From the NCBI RefSeq assembly GCF_007556585.1, contig NZ_VJNA01000009.1, forward strand, positions 23,562 through 87,561: a DNA stretch of 64,000 nt, given 5' to 3'. The notes beneath the pieces are model-generated. The model did no database searches. It saw only the letters and a list, made by a program, of their open reading frames with translations, and was not told the DNA's origin. Every line of letters begins with the position of its first letter. The stretch's first letter is position 1. Below, in pieces: positions 55,552-64,000 of this stretch. The stretch comes from Tepidimonas aquatica (GTDB lineage: Bacteria; Pseudomonadota; Gammaproteobacteria; Burkholderiales; Burkholderiaceae_C). The translations under genes were made by a program, and so were the position numbers.

Positions 55552-56854
55552 GGCGCGTGGGCGTGGATGGCGGGCGGGTTGCGGGCTGGTAGGGGCGGCG
55601 CTGCTGGTGGCGTGCAGCACACCCGCGCCGCCGGGCGGCAGCGTAGCAGAGCCGGGCGCGGCGCGCGAAGTTCCCGTGCCTTCGGCAACGACGGCGCCGG
55701 CCGCGCCCGCTGCACCAGCCGAGGTGGCCGCTGCGACGCGCTGGGACGACACCGAGGCCCGCCCCGTGGTGCAGGCCGGGCACCCCGTGTGGCAGCAAGC
55801 CGACGCCGCCCCGCTGCCCGCGCCGCTGGTGCGGCCCAAGGCGCAGTGGCAACCGGTGCGCTGGGCCGACCTGCCCGGCTGGGGCCGCGACGCCCTGCCC
55901 GAGGTTTGGAACGCCTGGCTGCGCAGCTGCGAGCGCCCCGCGCCGCCGTGGGGCGCCCTGTGCCCGCAGATCCGGCGCCTCAGCATCGCCGAGCCGGCCG
56001 AGCGCTACGCCTGGGTCATGCGCCACTGGCAGCCGTACCGCATCGTGGCGCCCGACGGCAGCCCCACCCCGGGGTTGCTGACCGGCTACTACGAGCCGGA
56101 GTTGCCGGCAAGCCGCCAGCGCGACGCGTTGCACCGCATCCCGCTGTACGGTCCGCCGCCGGCGTTGCAGGCCGCCGCCGGGCAGCCGTGGCTGACACGG
56201 CGCCAAATCGAATCCGATGCCGAGGTGCAGGCGCGGCTGGCGCCGCACGTGCTGGCGTGGCTGGCCGACCCGCTGGACGCGCTGCTGTTGCACGTGCAGG
56301 GGTCGGGGCGGCTGCGCATCACCGAGCCGGACGGCCGCCAGCGGCTGGTGCGGCTGGCTTTCGCCGCGCACAACGGTCACCCCTACCAAAGCGTGCTGCG
56401 CGCCCTGCTGCGGCGCGGCGATATCCGCGAAGGCACCTGGGAAGCGCTGCGCGCGTGGGCGCAGGCCAACCCGGAACGGCTGGACGAGGTGTTGTGGACC
56501 AACCCGCGCGTGGTGTTTTTTCGCGAAGAGCCGCTCGATGCGCTGGACAGCCAGTTTGGACCGCGTGGGGCGCAAGGGGTGGCGCTGACGCCTGGCCGCT
56601 CGGTGGCCGTGGACCGCGACGCCATCCCCTACGGCACGCCGCTGTGGCTGGTGTCGCACGGGCCGGTGGCGCGGCTGCAGCGCCTGGTGCTGGCGCAAGA
56701 CACTGGCGCGGCCATCGTGGGCGCGGTGCGGGCTGATTTTTTTGTCGGCTGGGGGGCCTCGGCTTACCCCGTGGCCGCGGGCCTGAAGCAGCCGCTGCAA
56801 TTGTGGGCGCTGTGGCCGCGCGCCCAGCCCCTGCCGGCCGAGGCCACACGCTGA
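55550..56854 (+). CDS. mltA: Membrane-bound lytic murein transglycosylase A
   Basis: The 434-residue lipoprotein cleaves peptidoglycan glycan strands with formation of 1,6-anhydro-muramic acid. It has a signal with lipobox VACS (about residue 22), an Ala/Pro-rich linker, the MltA domain (TGYYEPELPASR; LLHVQGSGRLRI) and the C-terminal 3D domain with the catalytic Asp in LAQDTGAAIVGAVRADFFVG. Length is above the E. coli protein because of the linker. Its start overlaps that of the 46-aa gene on the other strand. Confidence 0.94.
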   Translation: MARGRGWRAGCGLVGAALLVACSTPAPPGGSVAEPGAAREVPVPSATTAPAAPAAPAEVAAATRWDDTEARPVVQAGHPVWQQADAAPLPAPLVRPKAQWQPVRWADLPGWGRDALPEVWNAWLRSCERPAPPWGALCPQIRRLSIAEPAERYAWVMRHWQPYRIVAPDGSPTPGLLTGYYEPELPASRQRDALHRIPLYGPPPALQAAAGQPWLTRRQIESDAEVQARLAPHVLAWLADPLDALLLHVQGSGRLRITEPDGRQRLVRLAFAAHNGHPYQSVLRALLRRGDIREGTWEALRAWAQANPERLDEVLWTNPRVVFFREEPLDALDSQFGPRGAQGVALTPGRSVAVDRDAIPYGTPLWLVSHGPVARLQRLVLAQDTGAAIVGAVRADFFVGWGASAYPVAAGLKQPLQLWALWPRAQPLPAEATR

Positions 56855-56884
56855 CCCACCATCCGTATCGACAGGAGAACCACC

Positions 56885-57952
56885 ATGCAACCCCGCATCG
56901 GCATCCTTACCGGCGGCGGCGACTGCCCCGGTCTCAACGCCGTCATCCGTGCCGTGGCCAAGTCCCTGATGCGCCAGTGCGGCGCCGAGGTCATCGGCAT
57001 CGAAGACGGCTTTGCCGGGCTGATGGAGGACACGCCGCGCGTGCGCGCGCTGACGTGGGACACGGTCAGCGGCATTGTGATGCGCGGCGGCACCATCCTG
57101 GGCACCAGCAACCGCGCCGACCCGCTGCGCAGCGCGGCCGACACCGAGCGCGTGCTGCGCCACGTGGCGGCGCTGGGGCTGCAGGGGCTGGTGGTGATCG
57201 GCGGCGACGGCAGCATGAGCATCGCGCACGGGCTGGCGCAGCATGGCCTGCGCGTGGTGGGCGTGCCCAAGACCATCGACAACGACATCCCGGGCTGCGA
57301 GCGCAGCTTCGGCTTTGACACCGCGGTGGCCACCGTCACCGAGGCGATCGAGCGGCTGCAGACCACCGCGCAAAGCCACGGGCGTGTCATGATCGTCGAG
57401 ACGATGGGCCGCTGGGCCGGCTGGATCGCGTTGGAAGCGGGGCTGGCCGGGGCGGCCGACGTCATCCTGTTGCCGGAAATCGACTACGACATCGAAGCCG
57501 TGGCCGCGGTGTGCCGCGCGCGCGAGCAGCACCAGCGCTACACCATCATCTGCATTGGTGAAGGGGCCAAACCCATCGGCGGCCAGTACACGGTGCGCGC
57601 CACCGTCGAGGGCAGCCCGGACCCCATCCGGCTGGGCGGCGTGGCGCACGCGCTGGCCGCCGCGCTGCAGCCGCGCGTGCGCAGCGAGGTGCGCGCCACC
57701 GTGCTGGGCCACGTGCAGCGCGGCGGCAGCCCCACGCCGTTCGACCGCGTGCTGGCCACCCAGTACGGCAACGAGGCCGCGCAGCTCGTGATGGCCGGCA
57801 CCTGGGGGCGCATGGTCACGCTGCAGCACGGGCGCTTGGGCAGCGTGGCGCTGGCCGACGCCGCGCACGGCAACCGCCGCGTGCCGCTGGACGATCCGCT
57901 GCTGCGCGCGGCGCGCCAGATCGGCATCAGCCTGGGCGAGCCGTCGGTGTGA
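56885..57952 (+). CDS. pfkA: 6-phosphofructokinase
   Basis: The 355-residue enzyme phosphorylates fructose 6-phosphate. Seen are ILTGGGDCPGLNAVIR, the nucleotide-site VIGGDGSMS, the catalytic PKTIDNDIPGC, VETMGRWAGWIAL and GHVQRGGSPTPFDR. The phosphoryl-donor signature is mixed: Gly in GGDG, as in ATP enzymes, but Lys in PKTID, as in PPi enzymes. Donor choice is therefore not settled. An AGGAG precedes the ATG. The 181 bp that follow, up to the SBP gene, hold no recognised gene. Confidence 0.93.
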   Translation: MQPRIGILTGGGDCPGLNAVIRAVAKSLMRQCGAEVIGIEDGFAGLMEDTPRVRALTWDTVSGIVMRGGTILGTSNRADPLRSAADTERVLRHVAALGLQGLVVIGGDGSMSIAHGLAQHGLRVVGVPKTIDNDIPGCERSFGFDTAVATVTEAIERLQTTAQSHGRVMIVETMGRWAGWIALEAGLAGAADVILLPEIDYDIEAVAAVCRAREQHQRYTIICIGEGAKPIGGQYTVRATVEGSPDPIRLGGVAHALAAALQPRVRSEVRATVLGHVQRGGSPTPFDRVLATQYGNEAAQLVMAGTWGRMVTLQHGRLGSVALADAAHGNRRVPLDDPLLRAARQIGISLGEPSV

Positions 57953-58133
57953 GCGCCGCTGTGGCGGACGCGCCCCGGGGCGGGTGGATGCGGTTGTCGC
58001 CGCGACGACAGGTTGGCGGTCCGACACCGCCCGCCGCGCCAAAACGGTCGGGGTTACTGGGGTTTACCTGACGCCGCGGACCGGCGCCGTTCGGGCATAG
58101 TAGGGGCTTTCAACTTTCTGACAGGTGAGAGCC

Positions 58134-59705
58134 ATGAAACGTACCGTGATCGCCTTGGCCGCGGCCTTGGCGCTGGGGGCCGGCGCCGCATGGGCCAAAC
58201 CGTTCAAGTGGGCCAGCGCGGGCGAAATCTCGACGTGGGACATCCACTCGCAAAACAACGCGCTGCAAAACGGCATCCACGCCGCGGTGTACGAGTCGCT
58301 CGTGTACTACAACAGCAAAACGTTCAAGGTCGAGCCGATGCTGGCGCAAAGCTGGCGCGAGCTCAGCCCGACGCAGTGGCGCTTCACGCTGCGCAAAGGG
58401 GTCAAATTCCACGACGGCGCGCCGCTGACGGCCGCCGACGTGGTGTTTTCGCTGACGCGGGCGATGGCCAAGACCTCCAACTTCGCCATCTACACGCAGG
58501 GCATCGACAAGGTCGTCAAGGTCGATGACCACACGGTGGACATCATCCTCAAAGGCCCCAACCCGGTGCTGCTCAACCAGCTCACCGAGCTGCGCATCAT
58601 GAACAAGGCCTGGGCGGAGAAAAACCGCTCCACCGAGCCCAAGGACATGAAGACCAGCGACGAAAACTTCGCGCACCGCAACGCCAACGGCACGGGGCCC
58701 TTCATCCTCAAGCAGTGGGTGCCGGATCAGCGCATGGTGCTGGAGCGCAACCCCAACTACTGGGGCAAGATCGACAGCAACGTCACGCAAATCACCTACA
58801 CCCCGATCAAGTCCGACGCCACGCGCATGGCGGCGCTGCTGTCGGGTGAGGTCGACTTCGTGCTCGACCCCACGCCGCAAGACCTGCCGCGGCTGCGCAA
58901 CAACGCCAACCTCAAGGTCGTCGACGGCGTCGAAAACCGCACCATCTTCCTGGGCATGGACCAGTTCCGCGACGAGCTGCCCGGCAGCAACGTCAAAGGC
59001 AAAAACCCGCTCAAGGACCTGCGCGTACGCAAGGCGCTGTACCAGGCCATCGACATCGACACCATCCACCGCGTGACGATGCGGGGCCTGAGCCAGCCCA
59101 CCGGCGCGCTGGTGGCGCCGCAGGTGGCTGGCTGGAGCGAGGCGGTGCACAAGCGGCTGCCGTATGACGTCGAGGCGGCCAAAAAGCTGCTGGCCGAAGC
59201 CGGCTACAAAGATGGCTTCGAAGTCGACTTCGCCTGCCCCAACAACCGCTACATCAACGACGAGCAAATCTGCCAGGCCGTCACCGCGATGTGGGCCAAG
59301 GTTGGCGTCAAGGCCAAGCTGCGCACGCTGCCGCTGACCACGTACTTCCCGATGATCCAGCGTTACGAGGCCAGCATCTATATGCTGGGCTGGGGCGTGC
59401 CGACCTTCGACGCGCTGTACAGCCTGCAGTCGCTGGTGCACACGCCGGGCCCTGGGGGGGATGGCAACTACAACGTCGGGCGCTACAGCAACCCCAAGAT
59501 GGACGCCATCATCGACCGCGCCAAGACCGAGACCGACCCCTTCATCCGCCCGCGCTTGCTGACCGAAGCGCTGCAATTGCACAACGACGAGGTGGTGCAC
59601 ATCCCACTGCACAACCAGATCATCCCTTGGGCGATGAAGAAGTCCGTCGACGTCGTGCACCGCGCCGACAACCGCATCGACTGGCGCGTGCTCACGGTCA
59701 ACTGA
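58134..59705 (+). CDS. Peptide-type ABC transporter substrate-binding protein (DppA/OppA family)
   Basis: The 523-residue periplasmic protein has a Sec signal peptide (residues 1-22, ending AWA) and the SBP_bac_5 fold. The family blocks are WRFTLRKGVKFHDGAPLTAADVVFSL near residue 85 and the later LKDLRVRKALYQAIDIDTI. It heads a complete five-gene Dpp/Opp-type operon. The substrate could be di- or oligopeptides or another small cargo; it cannot be fixed from sequence. A GC-rich hairpin follows the gene. Confidence 0.93.
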   Translation: MKRTVIALAAALALGAGAAWAKPFKWASAGEISTWDIHSQNNALQNGIHAAVYESLVYYNSKTFKVEPMLAQSWRELSPTQWRFTLRKGVKFHDGAPLTAADVVFSLTRAMAKTSNFAIYTQGIDKVVKVDDHTVDIILKGPNPVLLNQLTELRIMNKAWAEKNRSTEPKDMKTSDENFAHRNANGTGPFILKQWVPDQRMVLERNPNYWGKIDSNVTQITYTPIKSDATRMAALLSGEVDFVLDPTPQDLPRLRNNANLKVVDGVENRTIFLGMDQFRDELPGSNVKGKNPLKDLRVRKALYQAIDIDTIHRVTMRGLSQPTGALVAPQVAGWSEAVHKRLPYDVEAAKKLLAEAGYKDGFEVDFACPNNRYINDEQICQAVTAMWAKVGVKAKLRTLPLTTYFPMIQRYEASIYMLGWGVPTFDALYSLQSLVHTPGPGGDGNYNVGRYSNPKMDAIIDRAKTETDPFIRPRLLTEALQLHNDEVVHIPLHNQIIPWAMKKSVDVVHRADNRIDWRVLTVN

Positions 59706-59740
59706 CGTGCCGGCGGGGCCTCGTGCCCCGGATGCGCACG

Positions 59741-59778
59741 GCACCGCCCCGGCCGGTTCCCAGGCCGCGGGGCGGTGT
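59741..59778 (+). other. GC-rich hairpin after the substrate-binding protein gene
   Basis: GCACCGCCCC (59741-59750) pairs with GGGGCGGTGT (59769-59778), with additional GGCC/GGCC pairing inside. No T-run follows. Its place in the 146-bp gap between the binding-protein and permease genes suits an RNA stem that protects the upstream message or attenuates downstream expression. Confidence 0.5.
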
Positions 59779-59851
59779 TGGCGTTGTGGTCCGACCGATC
59801 GCGCGGCGCCGCCGGGTCAGCCCGGGTGGGCGCTGCTGAGGGGGTGTCGAG

Positions 59852-60832
59852 ATGTTGGCTTTTATCGTGCGCCGCTTGCTGCAGGCGGTGGTGGTGATGC
59901 TCAGCGTGGCGCTGGTGGCGTTCATGCTGTTTCAGTACGTGGGTGACCCGGTGCTGCAAATGCTCGGGCAGGACGCCACGCCCGAGGAAGTGGCGCGTGT
60001 GCGCGCCGAGCTGGGGCTGGATCAGCCGTTCATCGTGCAGTTTGCGCACTTCGTGTGGAACGCCGTGCAGGGCAACTTCGGCGTCAGCCTGCGCCAGGGC
60101 ACGCCGGTGGCGCAGTTGATCGTCGAGCGGCTGCCGGCGACGCTGGAGCTGGCGCTGGTGGCGGCGCTGCTGGCGCTGCTGCTGGGCATCCCGATGGGGG
60201 TGGCCGCGGCGCTCAAGCGCGGCACCTGGCTGGCGCAGCTGCTGATGACGTTTTCGTTGCTGGGGGTGTCGCTGCCGACGTTTTTGATCGGCATCGTGCT
60301 GATCCTGGTGTTTGCGGTGCAGCTGGGCTGGCTGCCCAGCTTTGGCCGCGGTGAGGTCGTGCACCTGGGCTGGTTCACCAGTGGCTTGCTGGCACCGGGC
60401 GGCTGGCGTCACCTGGTGCTGCCGGCGCTGACGTTGGCGATTTTCCAGCTCACGCTGATCATGCGCCTGGTGCGCGCCGAGATGCTGGAGGTGCTGCGCA
60501 CCGACTACATCAAGTTCGCGCGCGCCCGCGGACTGAGCGACCGCGCGGTGCACTTCGGCCACGCGCTGAAAAACACGCTGGTGCCGGTCATCACCATCAC
60601 CGGGCTGCAGCTGGGTGGGCTGATCGCCTTTGCCATCATCACCGAAACGGTGTTCCAGTGGCCCGGCATGGGGCTGCTGTTCATCCAGGCGGTCACGTTT
60701 GCCGACATTCCGGTGATGGCGGCCTACCTGTGCCTGATCGCGCTGATCTTCGTCATCATCAACCTCATCGTCGACGTGCTGTACGTGGCGGTGGACCCGC
60801 GGCTGCGCGTGGACAAGGGCGCCGGCCACTGA
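59852..60832 (+). CDS. Peptide-type ABC transporter permease (DppB family)
   Basis: The 326-residue inner-membrane protein has six predicted helices, the DppB/OppB N-terminal region (MLAFIVRRLLQAVVVMLSVAL) and the ATPase-contacting EAA region (DYIKFARARGLSDRAVHFG). It forms the translocation channel with the permease encoded 24 bp downstream. Confidence 0.94.
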   Translation: MLAFIVRRLLQAVVVMLSVALVAFMLFQYVGDPVLQMLGQDATPEEVARVRAELGLDQPFIVQFAHFVWNAVQGNFGVSLRQGTPVAQLIVERLPATLELALVAALLALLLGIPMGVAAALKRGTWLAQLLMTFSLLGVSLPTFLIGIVLILVFAVQLGWLPSFGRGEVVHLGWFTSGLLAPGGWRHLVLPALTLAIFQLTLIMRLVRAEMLEVLRTDYIKFARARGLSDRAVHFGHALKNTLVPVITITGLQLGGLIAFAIITETVFQWPGMGLLFIQAVTFADIPVMAAYLCLIALIFVIINLIVDVLYVAVDPRLRVDKGAGH

Positions 60833-60856
60833 CGGCCGCGCGACAGGAGCAAAACC

Positions 60857-61768
60857 ATGAAACGTTGGTGGATACGCTGGTGGGACAGCGACATCGCGTA
60901 CAGCTTTCGCCATTCGCCGGCGGCGTTGTTGGCCGCGGCCATCGCGCTGCTGTGCGCTGTGGCGGCGCTGGCCGCGCCCTGGGTGGCGCCGCACAACCCG
61001 TTCGATCTGGCCGCGCTGGAGCTGGGCAACGCGCGCCTGCCGCCGGTGTGGTACCCCGAGGGGCGATGGGATTTCCTGCTCGGCACCGACGACCAGGGAC
61101 GCGACATTTTGTCGGCGTTGATCTACGGCACGCGCATTTCGCTGTTCGTGGGGCTGGTGTCGGTGGCGCTGTCGGTGCTCATCGGCGTCGCGCTGGGGCT
61201 GCTGGCGGGCTTCGTCGGGGGCTGGGTGGACGCGCTGCTGATGCGCCTGTGCGACGTGATGCTGTCGTTTCCGGCCATCCTGATCGCGCTGCTGATCGCC
61301 GGCGTGGGCAAGGCGCTGTTTCCGGACGCGCACGAGGCGCTGGCCTTTGGCGTGCTGATCGCCTCGATCACGCTGACGGGCTGGGTGCAGTACGCGCGCA
61401 CGGTGCGCGGCTCGACGCTGGTGGAGCGCCACAAGGAGTACGTGCAGGCCGCGCGCGTGATCGGCGTGGCACCGTGGCGCATCATGCTGCACCACGTGCT
61501 GCCCAATGTGCTCGGGCCCGTGCTGGTGCTGGCCACGATCCACGTGGCCACTGCCATCATCACCGAGGCGACGCTGAGCTTTCTGGGCGTGGGCGCGCCG
61601 CCGACCTCGCCGTCGCTGGGCACGCTGGTGCGCATCGGCAACGACTACCTGTTTTCGGGGGAGTGGTGGATCACCATTTTCCCGGGCGCGATGCTGGTGT
61701 TGATCGCGCTTAGCGTCAACCTGCTGGGCGACTGGCTGCGCGACGCCCTCAACCCGCGCCTGCGCTGA
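60857..61768 (+). CDS. Peptide-type ABC transporter permease (DppC family)
   Basis: The 303-residue permease has the OppC-type N-terminal cytoplasmic stretch and first helix. GTDDQGRDILSALIYGTR is the family landmark, and the EAA region is HKEYVQAARVIGVAPWRIM. It pairs with the DppB-type permease. The first ATPase gene follows after 16 bp. Confidence 0.94.
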   Translation: MKRWWIRWWDSDIAYSFRHSPAALLAAAIALLCAVAALAAPWVAPHNPFDLAALELGNARLPPVWYPEGRWDFLLGTDDQGRDILSALIYGTRISLFVGLVSVALSVLIGVALGLLAGFVGGWVDALLMRLCDVMLSFPAILIALLIAGVGKALFPDAHEALAFGVLIASITLTGWVQYARTVRGSTLVERHKEYVQAARVIGVAPWRIMLHHVLPNVLGPVLVLATIHVATAIITEATLSFLGVGAPPTSPSLGTLVRIGNDYLFSGEWWITIFPGAMLVLIALSVNLLGDWLRDALNPRLR

Positions 61769-61784
61769 ACCCCGGGAGGCTGCC

Positions 61785-62777
61785 ATGACCACGTTGTTGG
61801 AAGTGAAAGACCTGGTGGTGGAGTTCCCCACCCGCCGCGGGGTGCTGCGCGCGCTGGACGGCGTGTCGCTCGACATCGCGCCGGGCGAAATCCTCGGGGT
61901 GGTGGGTGAGTCGGGGGCGGGCAAGTCACTCACCGGCGCGGCCATCATCGGGCTGCTGGAGCCGCCGGGGCGCATCGCCGCGGGCGAAATCCGCTTGCAG
62001 GGCCAGCGCATCGACAACCTGCCGCCGGCGCAGCTGCGGCGCATCCGCGGCCGGCGCATCGGGGCCATCTTTCAGGACCCGCTGACCTCGCTCAACCCGC
62101 TGTACACGGTGGGGCAGCAGCTGGTGGAGACGATCCGCACGCACCTGGATGTTTCGGCCGCCGAAGCGCGCCGCCGCGCCATCGAGCTGCTCAAAGACAC
62201 CGGCATCCCGGCCGCCGAGCAGCGCATCGACCACTACCCGCACCAGTTCTCGGGGGGCATGCGCCAACGCGTCGTCATCGCGCTGGCGCTGGCCGCCGAG
62301 CCGCAGTTGGTGGTGGCCGACGAGCCCACCACGGCGCTGGACGTGTCGATCCAGGCGCAGATCATCACGCTGCTCAAGCGCATTTGCCACGAGCGCGGCG
62401 CGGCGGTCATGCTGATCACGCACGACATGGGCGTCATCGCCGAAACGTGCGACCGTGTGGCCGTGATGTACGCCGGTCGCGTGGCCGAAATCGGCCCGGT
62501 GCACGACGTCATCCACCGCCCCGCGCACCCCTACACGGCCGGGCTGATGCGTTGCATCCCCGACATGGACACCGAGCGCGAGCGGCTGCACCAGATCGAC
62601 GGCGCCATGCCGCGTCTGACCGACATTCCGCGCGGCTGCGCCTTCCACCCGCGCTGCCCGCAGGCCATGCTGCGCTGCCACGAGCAGCGCCCCGAACTGA
62701 TGCCAGCCGGCGCCACCCGCGCCGCGTGCTGGCTGCACGACGCGGCCACCGCCGCCCCCGCTGAGTTGACCGCATGA
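61785..62777 (+). CDS. Peptide-type ABC transporter ATPase (DppD family)
   Basis: The 330-residue ATPase has Walker A GESGAGKS, the Q-loop [11 protein letters not shown], the ABC signature FSGGMRQR and Walker [13 protein letters not shown]. It ends with the oligopeptide-transporter C-terminal Cys motif ([14 protein letters not shown]) typical of DppD/OppD. An AGG-rich ribosome site precedes the ATG. Its stop overlaps the next gene's ATG. Confidence 0.95.
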   Translation: MTTLLEVKDLVVEFPTRRGVLRALDGVSLDIAPGEILGVVGESGAGKSLTGAAIIGLLEPPGRIAAGEIRLQGQRIDNLPPAQLRRIRGRRIGAIFQDPLTSLNPLYTVGQQLVETIRTHLDVSAAEARRRAIELLKDTGIPAAEQRIDHYPHQFSGGMRQRVVIALALAAEPQLVVADEPTTALDVSIQAQIITLLKRICHERGAAVMLITHDMGVIAETCDRVAVMYAGRVAEIGPVHDVIHRPAHPYTAGLMRCIPDMDTERERLHQIDGAMPRLTDIPRGCAFHPRCPQAMLRCHEQRPELMPAGATRAACWLHDAATAAPAELTA

Positions 62778-63802
62778 GCACGACCACCCCCTCCAACCCC
62801 CCCGCTGCAGCGGCGCCGCTGGTGCAGGTGCAGGACCTGGCCCGCACGTTCGACGTTTCGCCCCCCTGGATCAACCGTGTGCTGGCGCGCCAGCCGCGCC
62901 AGTGGCTGCATGCGGTCGACGGCGTGACGTTTTCCATCGCCCGCGGCCAAACGCTGGCCCTGGTGGGCGAGTCGGGCTGCGGCAAAAGCACCGTGGCGCG
63001 GCTGCTGGTGGGGTTGTACCAGCCGACCCGGGGCCACGTCAGCTTCGATGGCCAGGACGTGCACGCCACGCTGCGCAGCGCCCAGGGGCGCGCGCTGCGC
63101 CGGCGCATCCAAATGATTTTTCAGGACCCGTACGCCAGCCTCAACCCGCGCTGGCGGGTCGAAGCCATCGTGGCCGAGCCGCTGCGCGAACACGGGCTGG
63201 TGACCGGCTCGGCCGCGCAGCGCGAGCGCGTGGCCGAGCTGCTGCGCGCGGTGGGCCTGAGCCCGCACGACATGGTCAAGTACCCGCACCAGTTTTCTGG
63301 CGGGCAGCGCCAGCGCATCAGCATCGCGCGCGCGCTGGCCACGCAGCCCGAATTTCTGGTCTGCGACGAGCCCACCTCGGCGCTGGACGTCAGCGTGCAG
63401 GCGCAGGTGCTCAACATCATGAAGGACCTGCAGCGCCAGCACGGCCTGACTTACCTCTTCATCAGCCACAACCTGGCGGTGGTGCGCTACGTCAGCGACC
63501 ACGTCGGCGTGATGTACCTGGGGCGGCTGGTGGAGCTGGCCGACAAACGCACCTTGTTCGCCGCCCCACGCCACCCCTACACGCGCATGCTGCTGGCGGC
63601 TATCCCCAAGCTGCACGCCACCGGGCAGGCGCGCACCCCGGTGCAGGGCGAAGTGCCCAACCCGCTCAACCCACCCAGCGGCTGCGCGTTCCACCCGCGC
63701 TGCCCGCACGCCAACGCCCGCTGCCACAGCGAGCGCCCGCAGCTGCAAGCCATCGACGGCGTGCAGGTGGCGTGCCACGCGGTGCAAGAAGGCCGGCTGT
63801 GA
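62774..63802 (+). CDS. Peptide-type ABC transporter ATPase (DppF family)
   Basis: The 342-residue second ATPase shows Walker A GESGCGKS, the Q-loop [11 protein letters not shown], the ABC signature FSGGQRQR and Walker [13 protein letters not shown]. The family C-terminal motif [14 protein letters not shown] is also present. It starts within the DppD-type gene's stop (ATGA), giving coupled synthesis of the two ATPases. It is the last gene of the transporter operon and converges on a uracil-DNA glycosylase gene. Confidence 0.95.
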   Translation: MSTTTPSNPPAAAAPLVQVQDLARTFDVSPPWINRVLARQPRQWLHAVDGVTFSIARGQTLALVGESGCGKSTVARLLVGLYQPTRGHVSFDGQDVHATLRSAQGRALRRRIQMIFQDPYASLNPRWRVEAIVAEPLREHGLVTGSAAQRERVAELLRAVGLSPHDMVKYPHQFSGGQRQRISIARALATQPEFLVCDEPTSALDVSVQAQVLNIMKDLQRQHGLTYLFISHNLAVVRYVSDHVGVMYLGRLVELADKRTLFAAPRHPYTRMLLAAIPKLHATGQARTPVQGEVPNPLNPPSGCAFHPRCPHANARCHSERPQLQAIDGVQVACHAVQEGRL

Positions 63803-63833
63803 GGGGCGCGGGCGCCCGCCCGAGCGCGTGGCG

Positions 63834-64000
63834 TCAGGGCGCGGCCGGCCCAGCCTCGTCCAACGCCTGGGCCGCTAGGCACAGGTCGGCCCACGCCTTG
63901 CCCTTGTCCACCGGGTTGCGCAGCAAGTACGCCGGGTGGTAGCTGACCACGATCGGCACCTGCAAAGCCCCAAACCGGCCTGTGTAGACGCGGCCGCGCA
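63834..64000 (-). CDS. Uracil-DNA glycosylase (type 4-like), C-terminal part only
   Basis: Only the last 55 or so codons are in the window; the gene continues past the edge. The visible end contains VPIVVSYHPAYLLRNPVDK, the conserved HP-x-YLLR block of family 4/5 uracil-DNA glycosylases, followed by KAWADLCLA. These enzymes remove uracil from DNA and often carry an iron-sulfur cluster, whose Cys ligands would lie upstream of what is visible. Confidence 0.8.
   Translation of the reverse strand, partial: RGRVYTGRFGALQVPIVVSYHPAYLLRNPVDKGKAWADLCLAAQALDEAGPAAP

Overview
The window is GC-rich, densely coded DNA from a betaproteobacterium. The housekeeping block from 35.4 to 45.9 kb (hpf-ptsN-hprK, fur facing bamE-dapB, leuS-lptE, holA) has the arrangement typical of Burkholderiales, most like Comamonadaceae. 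A respiratory nitrate reductase operon and several nitrosative-stress proteins indicate a facultatively anaerobic, nitrate-respiring organism. No rRNA, tRNA, CRISPR array or intact insertion sequence was seen.

Layout. (1) 1-9.5 kb, plus strand: narG (5' end outside the window), narH, narJ, narI, a parvulin-type isomerase, a nitronate monooxygenase-like flavoprotein and NnrS. (2) 9.5-11.5 kb: a broken chemoreceptor gene, a nitroreductase and a hemerythrin-domain protein. (3) 11.5-20.2 kb: a redox island around a sigma-54 activator gene (13553-14761). Upstream of it, on the minus strand, runs an uncharacterised gene, an ACR3-like permease and a truncated haemoglobin. Beyond it, also on the minus strand, a five-gene operon encodes a cytochrome bd-superfamily protein fused to cytochrome c, a multispanning membrane protein, a monohaem cytochrome, a flavocytochrome-c sulfide dehydrogenase-like flavoprotein and a dihaem cytochrome. 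Both operons have sigma-54 promoter matches and share a 9-bp word at almost the same upstream distance. The second also has a perfect FNR box. The activator has lost part of its AAA+ domain.

(4) 20.2-30.3 kb, minus strand: a guanidine-use operon (ABC transporter, two carboxyguanidine deiminase-type proteins, a urea/guanidine carboxylase, allophanate hydrolase). It is preceded by a guanidine-I (ykkC) riboswitch, a sigma-54 promoter and an NtrC-like site. Guanidine is imported, carboxylated, deiminated to allophanate and hydrolysed to ammonia and CO2. (5) 30.3-35.2 kb, minus strand: B12-dependent ribonucleotide reductase, CorA, a patatin-like phospholipase. (6) 35.4-45.9 kb: the housekeeping block, with an arginase gene inserted antisense between lptE and holA. 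(7) 45.8-46.4 kb: remnants of an AraC-type regulator and an aldehyde dehydrogenase. (8) 46.4-58 kb: NlpC/P60 hydrolase, glutathione peroxidase, glnE, a YhdP-like giant protein, a nitrilase-family amidase, a 46-aa membrane protein, mltA and a phosphofructokinase. (9) 58-63.8 kb: a complete Dpp/Opp-type peptide ABC transporter, then the 3' end of a uracil-DNA glycosylase gene running into the window edge.
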